The notes beneath the pieces were generated by a model that was not told the origin of the DNA, made no database searches, and saw only the letters and a program-made list of their open reading frames with translations. Positions 33,969-43,500 of a DNA stretch of 52,774 bases are shown one piece after another. Source of the stretch: Brevinematales bacterium (GTDB lineage: Bacteria; Spirochaetota; Brevinematia; Brevinematales; GWF1-51-8); assembly GCA_013177895.1 (NCBI GenBank), contig JABLXV010000015.1, positions 1 to 52,774 of the forward strand, written 5' to 3'. Position 1 is the first letter of the stretch. Each line of letters opens with the position of its first letter. A program made the position numbers and the translations under genes.

Positions 33969-34042
33969 GCGTCCGTAGCTCAGGTGGATAGAGCAGTGGA
34001 CTTCGAATCCGAAGGCCGCAGGTTCGAATCCTGCCGGGCGCA
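33969..34042 (+). tRNA. tRNA-Arg (anticodon TCG)
   Basis: Acceptor GCGTCCG/CGGGCGC, anticodon stem GTGGA/TCCGA (first pair G-A) with loop CTTCGAA, and T-arm GCAGG-TTCGAAT-CCTGC. The unmodified TCG anticodon (rather than ACG) suggests a U34 reader for CGN codons. Confidence 0.94.
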
Positions 34043-34076
34043 AGCCGGAATTGATTGGTATTATTGACTATAGACC

Positions 34077-34149
<73 letters not shown>

Positions 34150-34159
34150 ACTTTCTTTA

Positions 34160-34241
34160 GCGAGAGTGGCGGAATTGGCAGACGCGCTAGACTTAGGATC
34201 TAGTACCGAAAGGCGTGCGGGTTCAAGTCCCGCTTCTCGCA
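34160..34241 (+). tRNA. tRNA-Leu (anticodon TAG)
   Basis: Class II tRNA: acceptor GCGAGAG/TTCTCGC, anticodon stem CTAGA/TCTAG with loop CTTAGGA, a long variable arm (TACCGAAAGGCGT) and T-arm GCGGG-TTCAAGT-CCCGC. Confidence 0.96.
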
Positions 34242-34291
34242 GTTCACTCAGGCTAAGGTTATTTGGATTTTATTCCGAATATATTTATCAT

Positions 34292-34364
34292 GCGGGAATA
34301 GCTCAGTTGGTAGAGCGCCACCTTGCCAAGGTGGATGTCGCGGGTTCGAGTCCCGTTTCCCGCT
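34292..34364 (+). tRNA. tRNA-Gly (anticodon GCC)
   Basis: Acceptor GCGGGAA/TTCCCGC, anticodon stem CCACC/GGTGG with loop TTGCCAA, and T-arm GCGGG-TTCGAGT-CCCGT. Last tRNA of the operon. Confidence 0.96.
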
Positions 34365-34369
34365 CATAG

Positions 34370-34396
34370 GACCGGCTTTTGGCCGGTCTTTTTTTT
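34370..34396 (+). terminator. Terminator of the tRNA operon
   Basis: Stem GACCGGC (34370-34376) with GCCGGTC (34382-34388), a 5-base loop and eight T's. Its T-run overlaps the -35 box of the next promoter. Confidence 0.93.
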
Positions 34397-34423
34397 GACA
34401 TTCCTTTTCAGTTTAGATATAAT
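34395..34423 (+). promoter_or_regulatory. Perfect-consensus promoter for the P-type ATPase operon
   Basis: TTGACA (34395-34400), exactly 17 bases, then TATAAT (34418-34423): a full sigma70 consensus. The -35 box begins within the tRNA terminator's T-run. It predicts a ~95-base leader before the small membrane protein. Confidence 0.88.
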
Positions 34424-34450
34424 TTTTTGTATGGAAGATCAGGTTTAGAG

Positions 34451-34513
34451 CCGGGCCCCTTCGGGCAGTATCCTCGCGATACGGGACTTCCTCGTTTGAA
34501 AACTATTTTCAAA
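34451..34513 (+). promoter_or_regulatory. Structured 5' leader with three hairpins
   Basis: Three stems in a row: GCCC-cttc-GGGC (34455-34466), GTATC-ctcgc-GATAC (34468-34482) and TTTGAAAA-cta-TTTTCAAA (34495-34513). The last ends right at the GGAG ribosome site (34514-34517). With a consensus promoter in front and a cation ATPase behind, RNA-level control is plausible. It matches no metal riboswitch I know. Confidence 0.45.
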
Positions 34514-34526
34514 GGAGACGGTTCCC

Positions 34527-34751
34527 ATGACGGCTATCCTATTAGTCATTTTACTCTTGCTCATTTTTTCTATCCCCACTACCCTTTTTATCATCTACGG
34601 TACTTTTGTTCCCGTTGTTCCCGAAAAACCCACTCATTTTCTCAACCCGCATCCCGTCGATCCCGATAAAATATTCGCCTTTCACGAGGCATTTTACTGG
34701 CCGCATCTTTTCTGGGAACTCGCGGGCAGGATTATCCTCGAAGGTGAATGA
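34527..34751 (+). CDS. Small single-span membrane protein
   Basis: A 74-residue protein with a GGAG ribosome site 9 bases before its ATG. The N-terminal half is one long hydrophobic segment (AILLVILLLLIFSIPTTLFI, about residues 3-30), followed by a soluble tail with PVVPEKPTHFLNPHPVDPDK and a second amphipathic, aromatic stretch (FAFHEAFYWPHLFWELAGRI). I recognise no family. It lies 52 bases before the P-type ATPase gene in the same transcription unit, so it could be an accessory subunit of the pump, as small peptides are for KdpA or SERCA pumps; that is inference. Confidence 0.6.
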   Translation: MTAILLVILLLLIFSIPTTLFIIYGTFVPVVPEKPTHFLNPHPVDPDKIFAFHEAFYWPHLFWELAGRIILEGE

Positions 34752-34803
34752 TTGTTTCTTCTCTTTTTATATCGCCTAAAAAATAATCCCAAGGAGAACG
34801 ATT

Positions 34804-37389
34804 ATGTCGTTAACAGAAGAACAAGTCCAGCAACTGAAAGGATTGACCGATTCGGAAGTCATTGAACGCCAAAAGAAAGAAGGTTTCAACGAATTGCCGT
34901 CGTCTAAAAAACGCAGCATCTTCCATATTGCATTCGAAGTAATCAAAGAGCCCATGTTCCTCCTGCTGGTGGCATGCGGCTCTATCTATTTGCTGACAGG
35001 GGAAACCGTCGACGCGCTTTTACTTCTCGGTTTCGTTTTCGTGATGATGGGGATCACCATCTACCAGGAGGGAAAGACCGAAAACGCGCTCGAGGCTCTC
35101 CGTGACCTTTCCAGCCCCCGCGCGCTGGTTATACGTAACGGCGAACGTGTCCGTATCGCGGGACGCGAGGTCGTACGCGGCGATATCATGTTCCTATCCG
35201 AAGGGGATAGAGTTCCCGCGGACGGCATACTGCTTTGGGGGATGAACCTGACTGTCGACGAATCCCTCCTGACCGGGGAATCGATCTCGGTGCGAAAATC
35301 CCCCGTTGACGACGACCCTAAGACAATGCCGATGAGCCGTCCCGGCGGAGACGATCTCCCGTCGGTATACTCCGGTACGTTGGTGGTCCAGGGGCAGGCG
35401 GTCGCGCTCGTGAGGTCGATCGGCTTCAATACGGAGCTAGGAAAGATCGGTAAAGCCCTGCAATCCGTCGAACAGGAAGAAACCCTGCTCCAGAAGCAGA
35501 CCAACCGTCTCGTCCGCGCGATATTTCTTTTCGCGGCTATCCTCTGCGTCAGTGTTGTCGTGATCACGGGGCTGGTAATCAAGGACTGGGTTCAAGGCCT
35601 ATTGAACGGCCTGACGCTCGCTATGGCGATGCTTCCCGAGGAATTCCCCGTGGTATTGACCATATTCCTCGCGCTGGGCGCGTGGAGAATATCCAGCCAG
35701 AACGTCCTGACCCGTAAGATGTCCGCTATAGAAACTCTCGGCGCGGCGACAATCCTCTGTACCGATAAGACCGGTACGCTGACGCAGAACCGGATGTCCA
35801 TTCGCCGGATATTCGCGCACGATCAATTCCTCGATATCTCCGACCATGAACATAAAGCATTACCCGAAGATTTTCATGTGCTGGTCGAATACGCGATACT
35901 CGCCAGTAAAAAAGACCCGTTCGACCCGATGGAAAAGGCGCTGCAGAAGATCGGCGAAATCAAACTCTCACATACCGAACATCTTCATTCCGACTGGGAA
36001 CTGGTGCACGAGTACCCGCTCTCCCGCCAGCTTCTCGCGTTATCGCACGTCTGGGTCTCCCCGAAGCATGACGAATATATCATATCCGCCAAAGGCGCGC
36101 CCGAGGCGGTATTCGACCTTTGCCACCTCCCGCCGAAGGAGATCGAACGGCTCTCGCTGAAGGTGCAGGAAATGGCTCAGCGCGGGCTTCGCGTGCTCGG
36201 AGTCGCGCGGTCGTTTATCCACGATAAGAAACTTCCCGATATACAGCACGATATCAGTTTCGAGTTTTTAGGGCTGATCGGGCTGGAAGACCCTATCCGT
36301 CCGGCTGTTCCGGATGCTATCCGCGAATGCTACGATGCCGGGATACGGGTCGTGATGATAACCGGCGACTATCCGGTGACAGCGTCGAATATCGCGCGGC
36401 AGATCGGGCTGAATAACCCCGACGAGGTGATTACAGGCGACGAACTCGAAAAGATGAATCCGGAGCTGCTGAAGGAACGGGTGAAAAATGTGAACGTATT
36501 CGCGCGCGTAGTCCCGGAACAGAAGCTCTTTCTCGTGAACGCCCTCAAGGCGAACGGCGAAGTGGTAGCGATGACCGGAGACGGGGTGAACGACGCCCCC
36601 GCGTTGAAGTCGTCGCATATCGGTGTGGCGATGGGAGAGCGCGGGACGGATGTCGCGCGTGAGGCATCGTCCTTAGTTCTGCTAAAAGACGATTTTTCCT
36701 CGATAGTCTCAGCGGTATCCGTCGGGCGGCGTATATTCGACAACCTCAAAAAGGCCATGTCCTATATCGTAAGCGTGCATATCCCTATCGCGGGGATGTC
36801 GCTGATCCCTATTCTGCTCGGCTGGAAGGAGGGAGTTCTACTGCCGGTGCATGTGGTGTTCCTGGAACTCATCATTGACCCTGCGTGCTCCATAGTATTT
36901 GAGGTGGAACCGGGCAGCCCGACGATCATGCAGCGCCCCCCGCGCGAACCGGGCGAGCCTCTCTTCGGCATCCGCAGCCTGACATTCAGCGTACTACAGG
37001 GTATTATCGCGCTGATCGCGGTCGGCGCGGTGTTCGCGTACGCGATCAAGAGCGGGCGGAACGACGACGCGGCGAGAACCCTTGCTTTCGTCACCCTTAT
37101 CTTCTCGAACCTATTCCTGATTATGACGAACCGGAGCTGGTCGCTGACAATATTCCAATCTCTCAAGGTAAAAAACGCCGCGTTACTGTGGGTATTGGGC
37201 GGTACATTGCTTTTCCTCGGATTGGTCGTATTCGTCCCATTCCTTCAGGGTGTTTTCCATTTTACGAATGTCGAATGGTATGACCTCCTGATCGCCGCCG
37301 GGGCCGGAATGCTCTCAGTCGTCTGGTTCGAGATTGCAAAAATAATCGCATCCAAAAGAAAAGTCGAGCTTTTAAAAGACAGTAAATAG
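34804..37389 (+). CDS. P-type cation-transporting ATPase (Ca2+-ATPase-like)
   Basis: An 861-residue ion pump. The actuator motif LTGES is at about residues 157-161, the phosphorylated Asp321 is in CTDKTGTLT, and the hinge motif is TGDGVNDAPALK. The nucleotide domain has SAKGAPEAV. Membrane helix 4 reads MLPEEFPVVLTIFLALGAWR, the ion-site P-E-x-[FYL]-P motif of type II-like pumps. The N-terminal cation-ATPase domain and a C-terminal group of helices (about 650-850) complete the usual 10-helix layout. The motif set fits calcium or a related divalent cation; there is no heavy-metal CPx motif or N-terminal metal-binding domain. AAGGAGAA precedes the ATG. Confidence 0.93.
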   Translation: MSLTEEQVQQLKGLTDSEVIERQKKEGFNELPSSKKRSIFHIAFEVIKEPMFLLLVACGSIYLLTGETVDALLLLGFVFVMMGITIYQEGKTENALEALRDLSSPRALVIRNGERVRIAGREVVRGDIMFLSEGDRVPADGILLWGMNLTVDESLLTGESISVRKSPVDDDPKTMPMSRPGGDDLPSVYSGTLVVQGQAVALVRSIGFNTELGKIGKALQSVEQEETLLQKQTNRLVRAIFLFAAILCVSVVVITGLVIKDWVQGLLNGLTLAMAMLPEEFPVVLTIFLALGAWRISSQNVLTRKMSAIETLGAATILCTDKTGTLTQNRMSIRRIFAHDQFLDISDHEHKALPEDFHVLVEYAILASKKDPFDPMEKALQKIGEIKLSHTEHLHSDWELVHEYPLSRQLLALSHVWVSPKHDEYIISAKGAPEAVFDLCHLPPKEIERLSLKVQEMAQRGLRVLGVARSFIHDKKLPDIQHDISFEFLGLIGLEDPIRPAVPDAIRECYDAGIRVVMITGDYPVTASNIARQIGLNNPDEVITGDELEKMNPELLKERVKNVNVFARVVPEQKLFLVNALKANGEVVAMTGDGVNDAPALKSSHIGVAMGERGTDVAREASSLVLLKDDFSSIVSAVSVGRRIFDNLKKAMSYIVSVHIPIAGMSLIPILLGWKEGVLLPVHVVFLELIIDPACSIVFEVEPGSPTIMQRPPREPGEPLFGIRSLTFSVLQGIIALIAVGAVFAYAIKSGRNDDAARTLAFVTLIFSNLFLIMTNRSWSLTIFQSLKVKNAALLWVLGGTLLFLGLVVFVPFLQGVFHFTNVEWYDLLIAAGAGMLSVVWFEIAKIIASKRKVELLKDSK

Positions 37390-37401
37390 CGGGATAATCA
37401 T

Positions 37402-37433
37402 ACCGGCGGCGTGTTAAAACTCCGCCGGTTCTT
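37402..37433 (+). terminator. Terminator after the P-type ATPase
   Basis: Stem ACCGGCGG (37402-37409) with CCGCCGGT (37422-37429), a 12-base loop and a short T-rich tail (TCTTTGT), 13 bases after the stop. Confidence 0.65.
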
Positions 37434-37557
37434 TGTACAGTTCTATTACCGTAAATAAGTTATGATGAGAATAATCATGCTTTGTTTACGTTTTTTCGTT
37501 CAGATTACCACCCCGTTTACCGAAAATAAAAACAGGTTTTTTATCGACGGAGACGAT

Positions 37558-39000
37558 ATGCGTTTCGGTATCCTGTTTTTATTCTTTACCGCGGTGCTCG
37601 CCGCGGGTCTGCACGCATCGGTCTATACCGTGAAAGACAACGATACGCTTTGGGGAATCGCGCAGAAGTACTCATGCTCGGTTAACGATATCATCCTTCT
37701 GAACGAAATGGTCTCCGATCAGATTCATAAAAACCAATCGCTGATTATTCCCGACGAAATAAAAAAGTACAAAGTCCAGCCGGGAGACAACCTGATAAAA
37801 ATCGCCTCGCAGAACAATACCAAGGTCGGTTATATTATCGTTTACAATAATCTAGCGAGCGAGGACCTTTTTTTAGGGCAGATACTTCTGATACCGGTAA
37901 TAAAAAAAGGGACGGAAGCAGTTTCCGAGCCGTCGGGCACCATTTTATATTATGAGATACAGCAAGGAGATACGTTATCCCATATCGCGGTGAAATACAA
38001 TGTCGCTGTGGCCGACCTTCTGAAATGGAATGATAAACCGAACGAAAACGTTTACGCGGGCGAAAAGATAAAAATATTCCTGCCGAAGAATCAGCCCGCG
38101 GAAGTAAAAACTCCCCAGCCCAAACCCGAACCGCTGCTCTTAATCAAGCATTCCGTTGCTGAAAACGAAACCCTCTCACACATCGCGTTGCAGTACCATG
38201 TCGAAATAGACGACATCGTGAAATGGAATAAGAAGAAAGATACTCAGGTGATGTCCGGTGAAATTCTCGCTATCTATTCGAAAAAGCAGCCGGGTCAGAG
38301 TACAAAACCCAACCTCCAGCCACCCATTCCGAAATCTGTCACCCATACCGTCAAGCCCGGAGATACCCTGACGTCGATATCCAAGCTCTACACGGTATCC
38401 GTGGAGGAGATTATTTCGCTCAACAAAAAGCCGTCCTATACGATTTATATCGGGGAAAAACTTACCCTGCCCGATAAAGCGCAAAAGACTGATAATAAAA
38501 ATATTGTGAAGAAAACGGAAAATTGGAATAATAATCAGAAGAGTGTTATATTAACTATAGGTAGTAAGCCGAATTCCGCGCAGATAAAGAAACCGGCGGG
38601 GAAACCGTGGGATAAAAGTTCCGTTTTCGCGGTACAGCCGGGGAAAATTACCGGCGTAAGCGTATTGGAACGCGGGGTATTGATCGACCTGAGCGCCCCC
38701 CAGAAGATAAAAAACATGGGTGCGGGGATTGTCGAATTCGCGGGTTTCGTTACGGGCTATAATAACATTGTGATAGTGAAATACCCCGATAATAAAAGAG
38801 CCGTTTACGGTTATTTGGACGAAGTGTATGTTAAAAAGAACCAGGCGGTCAAAGAGGGAGAATTTATCGGGAAGGTAAATGTTTCCAAATTGACCGCAAA
38901 GATACAGTTTTATCTTGAACTGCGCGAAGGGAAACAGACCCTGACCGTATTTAATTGTTTCCCGTTTTTAGCGAAATATACCTATGTCGCAAAAAAATAG
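37558..39000 (+). CDS. Five-LysM exported protein with a degenerate M23 (LytM) domain
   Basis: A 480-residue exported protein. The ATG at 37558 is chosen because GGAG precedes it and the product begins with a clear signal peptide (FGILFLFFTAVLAAGLHASV); the longer frame from 37462 has no such start. Five LysM peptidoglycan-binding repeats follow, with openings YTVKDNDTLWGIAQKY, YKVQPGDNLIKIAS, YEIQQGDTLSHIAVKY, HSVAENETLSHIALQY and HTVKPGDTLTSISKLY. The C-terminal ~120 residues keep the M23 beta-sheet pattern (GAGIVEFAGF...YNNIVIVKY...VKEGEFIGKV). The catalytic histidines are lost: Y-G-Y-L replaces Y-x-H-L and the H-x-H-F motif is gone. It is therefore likely an activator or scaffold like EnvC/NlpD rather than an enzyme. 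Confidence 0.88.
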   Translation: MRFGILFLFFTAVLAAGLHASVYTVKDNDTLWGIAQKYSCSVNDIILLNEMVSDQIHKNQSLIIPDEIKKYKVQPGDNLIKIASQNNTKVGYIIVYNNLASEDLFLGQILLIPVIKKGTEAVSEPSGTILYYEIQQGDTLSHIAVKYNVAVADLLKWNDKPNENVYAGEKIKIFLPKNQPAEVKTPQPKPEPLLLIKHSVAENETLSHIALQYHVEIDDIVKWNKKKDTQVMSGEILAIYSKKQPGQSTKPNLQPPIPKSVTHTVKPGDTLTSISKLYTVSVEEIISLNKKPSYTIYIGEKLTLPDKAQKTDNKNIVKKTENWNNNQKSVILTIGSKPNSAQIKKPAGKPWDKSSVFAVQPGKITGVSVLERGVLIDLSAPQKIKNMGAGIVEFAGFVTGYNNIVIVKYPDNKRAVYGYLDEVYVKKNQAVKEGEFIGKVNVSKLTAKIQFYLELREGKQTLTVFNCFPFLAKYTYVAKK

Positions 39001-39012
39001 AAGGAGAAAACA

Positions 39013-39814
39013 ATGATGATCGATAACACATGGAAAAACGTTATCTCCGATTGGAATGAGACCCGTGAGAAAAAGGCCTTTATCGTGCTGAACCATGTCG
39101 ACCACGCGATCGACAACGCGATCAGGAATAGGAATATCCCGCATCTTCAGCACTGTATCGGCCGTCACGAACAGGTCGCGGACTGGATCGCATCGTCCCG
39201 TCTCCCGCTGGTGTTCCAGACCGCCAACGAGTATTCCCTGCATGGGCACGACCTCGGCAAAGCCCTCGGTATAGGAAATATCAGCCTGATACTCACCGTG
39301 GATATTTACCACCCCGAACAGCGAATAAAATTCGAAACATTCGCGGAAGAACGGCTGCATTATAATATACTGCACTTCCTGATCGATAATCTCGCCAACC
39401 TGAATATCCCCTCGCCCGCGATCAAATATTTATTCCGGGTAGAAAAATATATCGATAAACAGTTGAAAAACAGAGCGGATACCCCTATAATAAGGAGTAT
39501 CATAGGCGAAATGAAATCGGGAGGATACGACCCGGTCGCCGACGCCACGCTTCGGGAAGATTTGGAAAATATTTGCCTGAATTATTTCGCAAATCCCCTA
39601 TTCAGCGATAAGAAGCTAATCTTTACCAAACGGATATCGCTGGTTATCGCGCAAATCCTCCTTGAGCAGGATATAAAAATCCGGAAGGAGTTTATCGTTA
39701 AGGCGGGAATTATTTCCGGTAAAAGCGAGGGAATTTCCATAATGGATGAAAAGATTGAAAATAGAATAATTAATGATATAAAAAAGCAAATAGCGGAAAA
39801 TATAGAAATAGTAT

Positions 39815-39816
<2 letters not shown>
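39013..39816 (+). CDS. Conserved-looking protein of unknown function
   Basis: A 267-residue soluble protein that I do not recognise. AAGGAGAAAAC precedes two adjacent ATG codons (39013 and 39016). It is rich in charged helices and has His-containing segments near the N-terminus (LNHVDHAIDNAIR, HLQHCIGRHEQV, EYSLHGHDLG) that could be metal or nucleotide sites. There is no signal peptide or membrane span. It follows the LysM gene by 12 bases, so they are probably co-transcribed. Its stop codon overlaps the P1 helix of rnpB, and an rnpB promoter appears to lie inside its last codons. Confidence 0.65.
39755..39782 (+). promoter_or_regulatory. Promoter for rnpB, inside the upstream gene
   Basis: TTGAAA (39755-39760), a 16-base spacer and TATAAA (39777-39782), within the last ~20 codons of the preceding gene. 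It would start RNA about 25 bases before the mature RNase P RNA. Confidence 0.5.
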
Positions 39817-40145
<329 letters not shown>

Positions 40146-40166
40146 CTTTTTTTTTCGGAGGTTAGA

Positions 40167-40499
40167 ATGAATGTGAACCCCATAGACCTACAGGTTCTTT
40201 TCTCCAAGGCTTCGGAAATATCCGGCACCCTCGGTAGAACCGACGCCTCCAAAGAAGCCGTACAATACCTCGCAGACGTTAAGATGGCTAATGACAGTAA
40301 AAACACAACGGAAGTCGTTCACACATTAAATCCCTCCGAAGAAGAAGGAAATAAGATCGAGGATAACCGCCAGCAGAAGAATTCGAAACAAGAAGCGAAA
40401 GAACGTAAAGAATTCTGCGACGATAGCGCAGAAGGTAATGATAATAAACGGGCTATGCTCGACGGGAATGTCGGTAAAATTATCGATATTATCGACTAA
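40167..40499 (+). CDS. Small charged protein of unknown function
   Basis: A 110-residue cytoplasmic protein preceded by CGGAGGTT. The N-terminus MNVNPIDLQVLFSKASEIS is amphipathic and may be a docking segment; the middle is very hydrophilic and rich in Glu, Lys, Asn and Gln (KIEDNRQQKNSKQEAKERKE) and probably disordered or coiled coil. I do not recognise a family with confidence. It sits directly after rnpB and faces the end of the giant outer-membrane gene. Confidence 0.6.
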   Translation: MNVNPIDLQVLFSKASEISGTLGRTDASKEAVQYLADVKMANDSKNTTEVVHTLNPSEEEGNKIEDNRQQKNSKQEAKERKEFCDDSAEGNDNKRAMLDGNVGKIIDIID

Positions 40500-40507
40500 C
40501 ATTCATT

Positions 40508-43500
40508 CTATATTTTTATCTGTAAATCCAGCCAAAGGTTCAACCCGAATCCCGGATCGAAATAAGTCATCTTCTTATCCCCCAACCCTATCGCGGGTGA
40601 AATTTCCACATACTGGTTCACTACGGTCGTCAGGATGAAACGCCCGGTGAGGAGTTCCGAGAACGTATATTCCGTCGAATGGGTAAAGGAAAGCTCGAAT
40701 AGCTTCTGGTCATACCGGACGAATGAGTTGCCGTCATACTCGATAGCCTGAGTCGCGAACTTGAGCTGATCACGGTTAACGAGCTTGGAATCCCGCAGAT
40801 TGAGAGTAATAAACCATATCTTTAAATCCTTCAGACCCTTGATCACCCAGTTGATGGAAACATCTACCGAATGCTCCCATATCGACGCGGGAGAAGATGC
40901 GGGTACCTGAGAAGGAAAACCGTATGCCGGCTCGAAATCTTCCTGCGTTTTTATATAAGACACCGACGAGAACGTAAAGACATAGCCCAGCTTTAAATCC
41001 ACTTCCTGGCTGAGCCAGAGCTGTTCGTAGGTGTTTAATTGAACTTTGTCGGTCATTTTCCGTTCATTATAATTGACGATATTCTGGTATGAGAATGTCG
41101 TGTTCATATCTCCCAGTTTGAACGGGGAAGATTTCGTAAATTCAGACAGGAAGAATTTAAAGGTGGTATCGAATTTATTATCCAAACTCTGGAAGTACGA
41201 ACTGAGATTCCGTTGAGTGGTAAGAAGGGAGTAAAATCCGTACCGCTGAGGAATAAAGATACGCCAAAATCCTTCCAATCTTGGGATTATCAGCTCTATT
41301 TTAAATTTATCGTCCAGCTTCGACAAACTGTTATAGGAGGATTCTGAAAAATTCTTCACCAGTTCGAGCGCGTTAATACGCCCGTTCTGCCCGAGAATGA
41401 GCGCGCTGTAATGAACCGGTTGGACATAATAAACCTGCCCGAGGGCTGATAACGCATCCTCATATAAAACCTCAGCGCCGATACCGTTATACGACATCTC
41501 CAGCACCCGGGTAAACTCGAAATTCACCGTATCGAAGATCAGCGCTTTGGGGAAAATATTTAATGTCCATAGGTTTTTCAGGATGTATTTATCGGTACGA
41601 GCCGTTAAAACTCCCGAGGAATTATATCCGAAGCCCGAGGTATCCTTCGCGAAACTATCGTTGATGAGGAAACCCACCGCTTTTTCGGCGGCGTTCTTCA
41701 TAATCGCCCCGCTGAAATTGGCCACTATAGCGTCGGAACGCTGCTTATCCAAGTCCTCTTCTTCGAAATAAAATCCCTGCGCGATACTTTCAATCCTATC
41801 GAAATACCTTTCAAAAAATGTCGTTTCTTTCAGTTTTTCCAGTTCCGTGCGGTAACCTATCTCGTTTGCGATTTTATCATATTTCTCCTGAGTCTTAATA
41901 TAACTCCCCGATAACGCGAATTCCCAAAAAGTAACTCTCATCGATGTGGTCAGACTCTTTTTCAGGTTTTTCATCGCGTAGACGTTCGCATTGGTAAGAA
42001 AATCCTTCACGGATTCGTTGGTATAATTCGATTTATCCACCAGATATGATGAGTCCTGTATAGAAAACTCCGGGGATACCGTGAATTTTGAGCTGATCGG
42101 AATATTCTGCCTATAGGTCAGAGAAAAAGTATTCGCGAACTGCCCGTCCGCAATACCCAGAATATAATCGTTTGTCAGGGAAATCAGGCTATGCGATACG
42201 CGGTTATCGAAACTTTCCGTATAATTATGCACAACGGATGGGATATATTTCTTATTTTCGTTATAGGTGATCGACAGATTGAATTTCTCCGATGCGCTGT
42301 TCCATTGCAGGTACAACGGGAGATTGATTTCATTGGTATCCGTGCTCTGGTAATTCCTGTTATACGATATGGAGTACTTTAACTCCTTAAAGAAGCTGGA
42401 ATTCAGGCTGATATTGAAATTATCGTTCATACTCTGCCCCGATCCGCCGACGGAAGATATAAAATTGAGACTCCTGTTTTCATAGGTGGAGTTTAACAGC
42501 ACCGGGCCGATAATTTCGGTATCCCCGATTTTCAGGATTGGTTTCTTGTACTCGAACCTCGGATTGATATAGGCTCCCGTACCGAATAGCGCCTCGTCCA
42601 TCGTGACATACATTTCGTTGACCCAGACCGTCCCGTGATTATACGGTTCGTTAGTAGAAGTAACCTCTACTCCTACCTCATAATGATTGACGTCCTTCAG
42701 ATTAGGGTATCCGATGATGGTCGGGTACTCGTTTCCGGTGAATTTTACGCCGTCCACGTCAAGCCTGAGACTCTCGAACACATTAACAGTGATTTCATGC
42801 CATGTATCCCGCGATAGCCGGTCGAGAGGAAGCATCCACTTATAATAGCTCTGCTCGGAATTCCCGATCATAAATACGAAGGCCTCGTTGGTATAGGTAT
42901 CCGAACCGGATTTGTAGACCAGCCCGTTTTCATCCTTGTCAGGGATGTAGATATAGAATTTCAGGTACTTATAGGGAGTGATATCCGAGGAATATGACTG
43001 GTTTTTAATAAACGTGCCCATTTTTCCGCCGGTTGCCGGAATCGTATTCGTGTTGATGATGGTATTGCTCAGCGAATAATTAATCGCAAAAGCGGCCTCG
43101 TTACGCTGATTCGCCTCCGAATATGTATCGGGAGGGCCGTGCAGTTTATCGAACACTTTTTCACGCTCCTGCGCGGCGGTATCGTCGGAGTTCCATTGAT
43201 AGAAACGGTTATCGGCGTACTGGACATTATTATAGACACTGACCGGCTCACCGAGCAACACCTGTGAAAATTCCGTTGGAACCCCGTCGATTTTCATCTG
43301 GTTCCATTTCAACTGCTTGAACTCGATGGTATCGAAGATAATCCTGCCCTTAACGCCGTTTTTCTGCTTGATATATATCGTGATCGCGGACGCATGCCCG
43401 AGTATAGCCAACTGTTCCTGACTGAGGGATTTCAGGTTGATCGTGAATTTCCTCCACGCGCCCTGAACGACCGTCGCGTTTGAAATATCGGTGATACCGA

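Noticed and set aside
34451-34513. A yybP-ykoY, M-box or NiCo riboswitch before the cation pump
   Set aside because: Their conserved core sequences are not found; the leader only has three simple hairpins.
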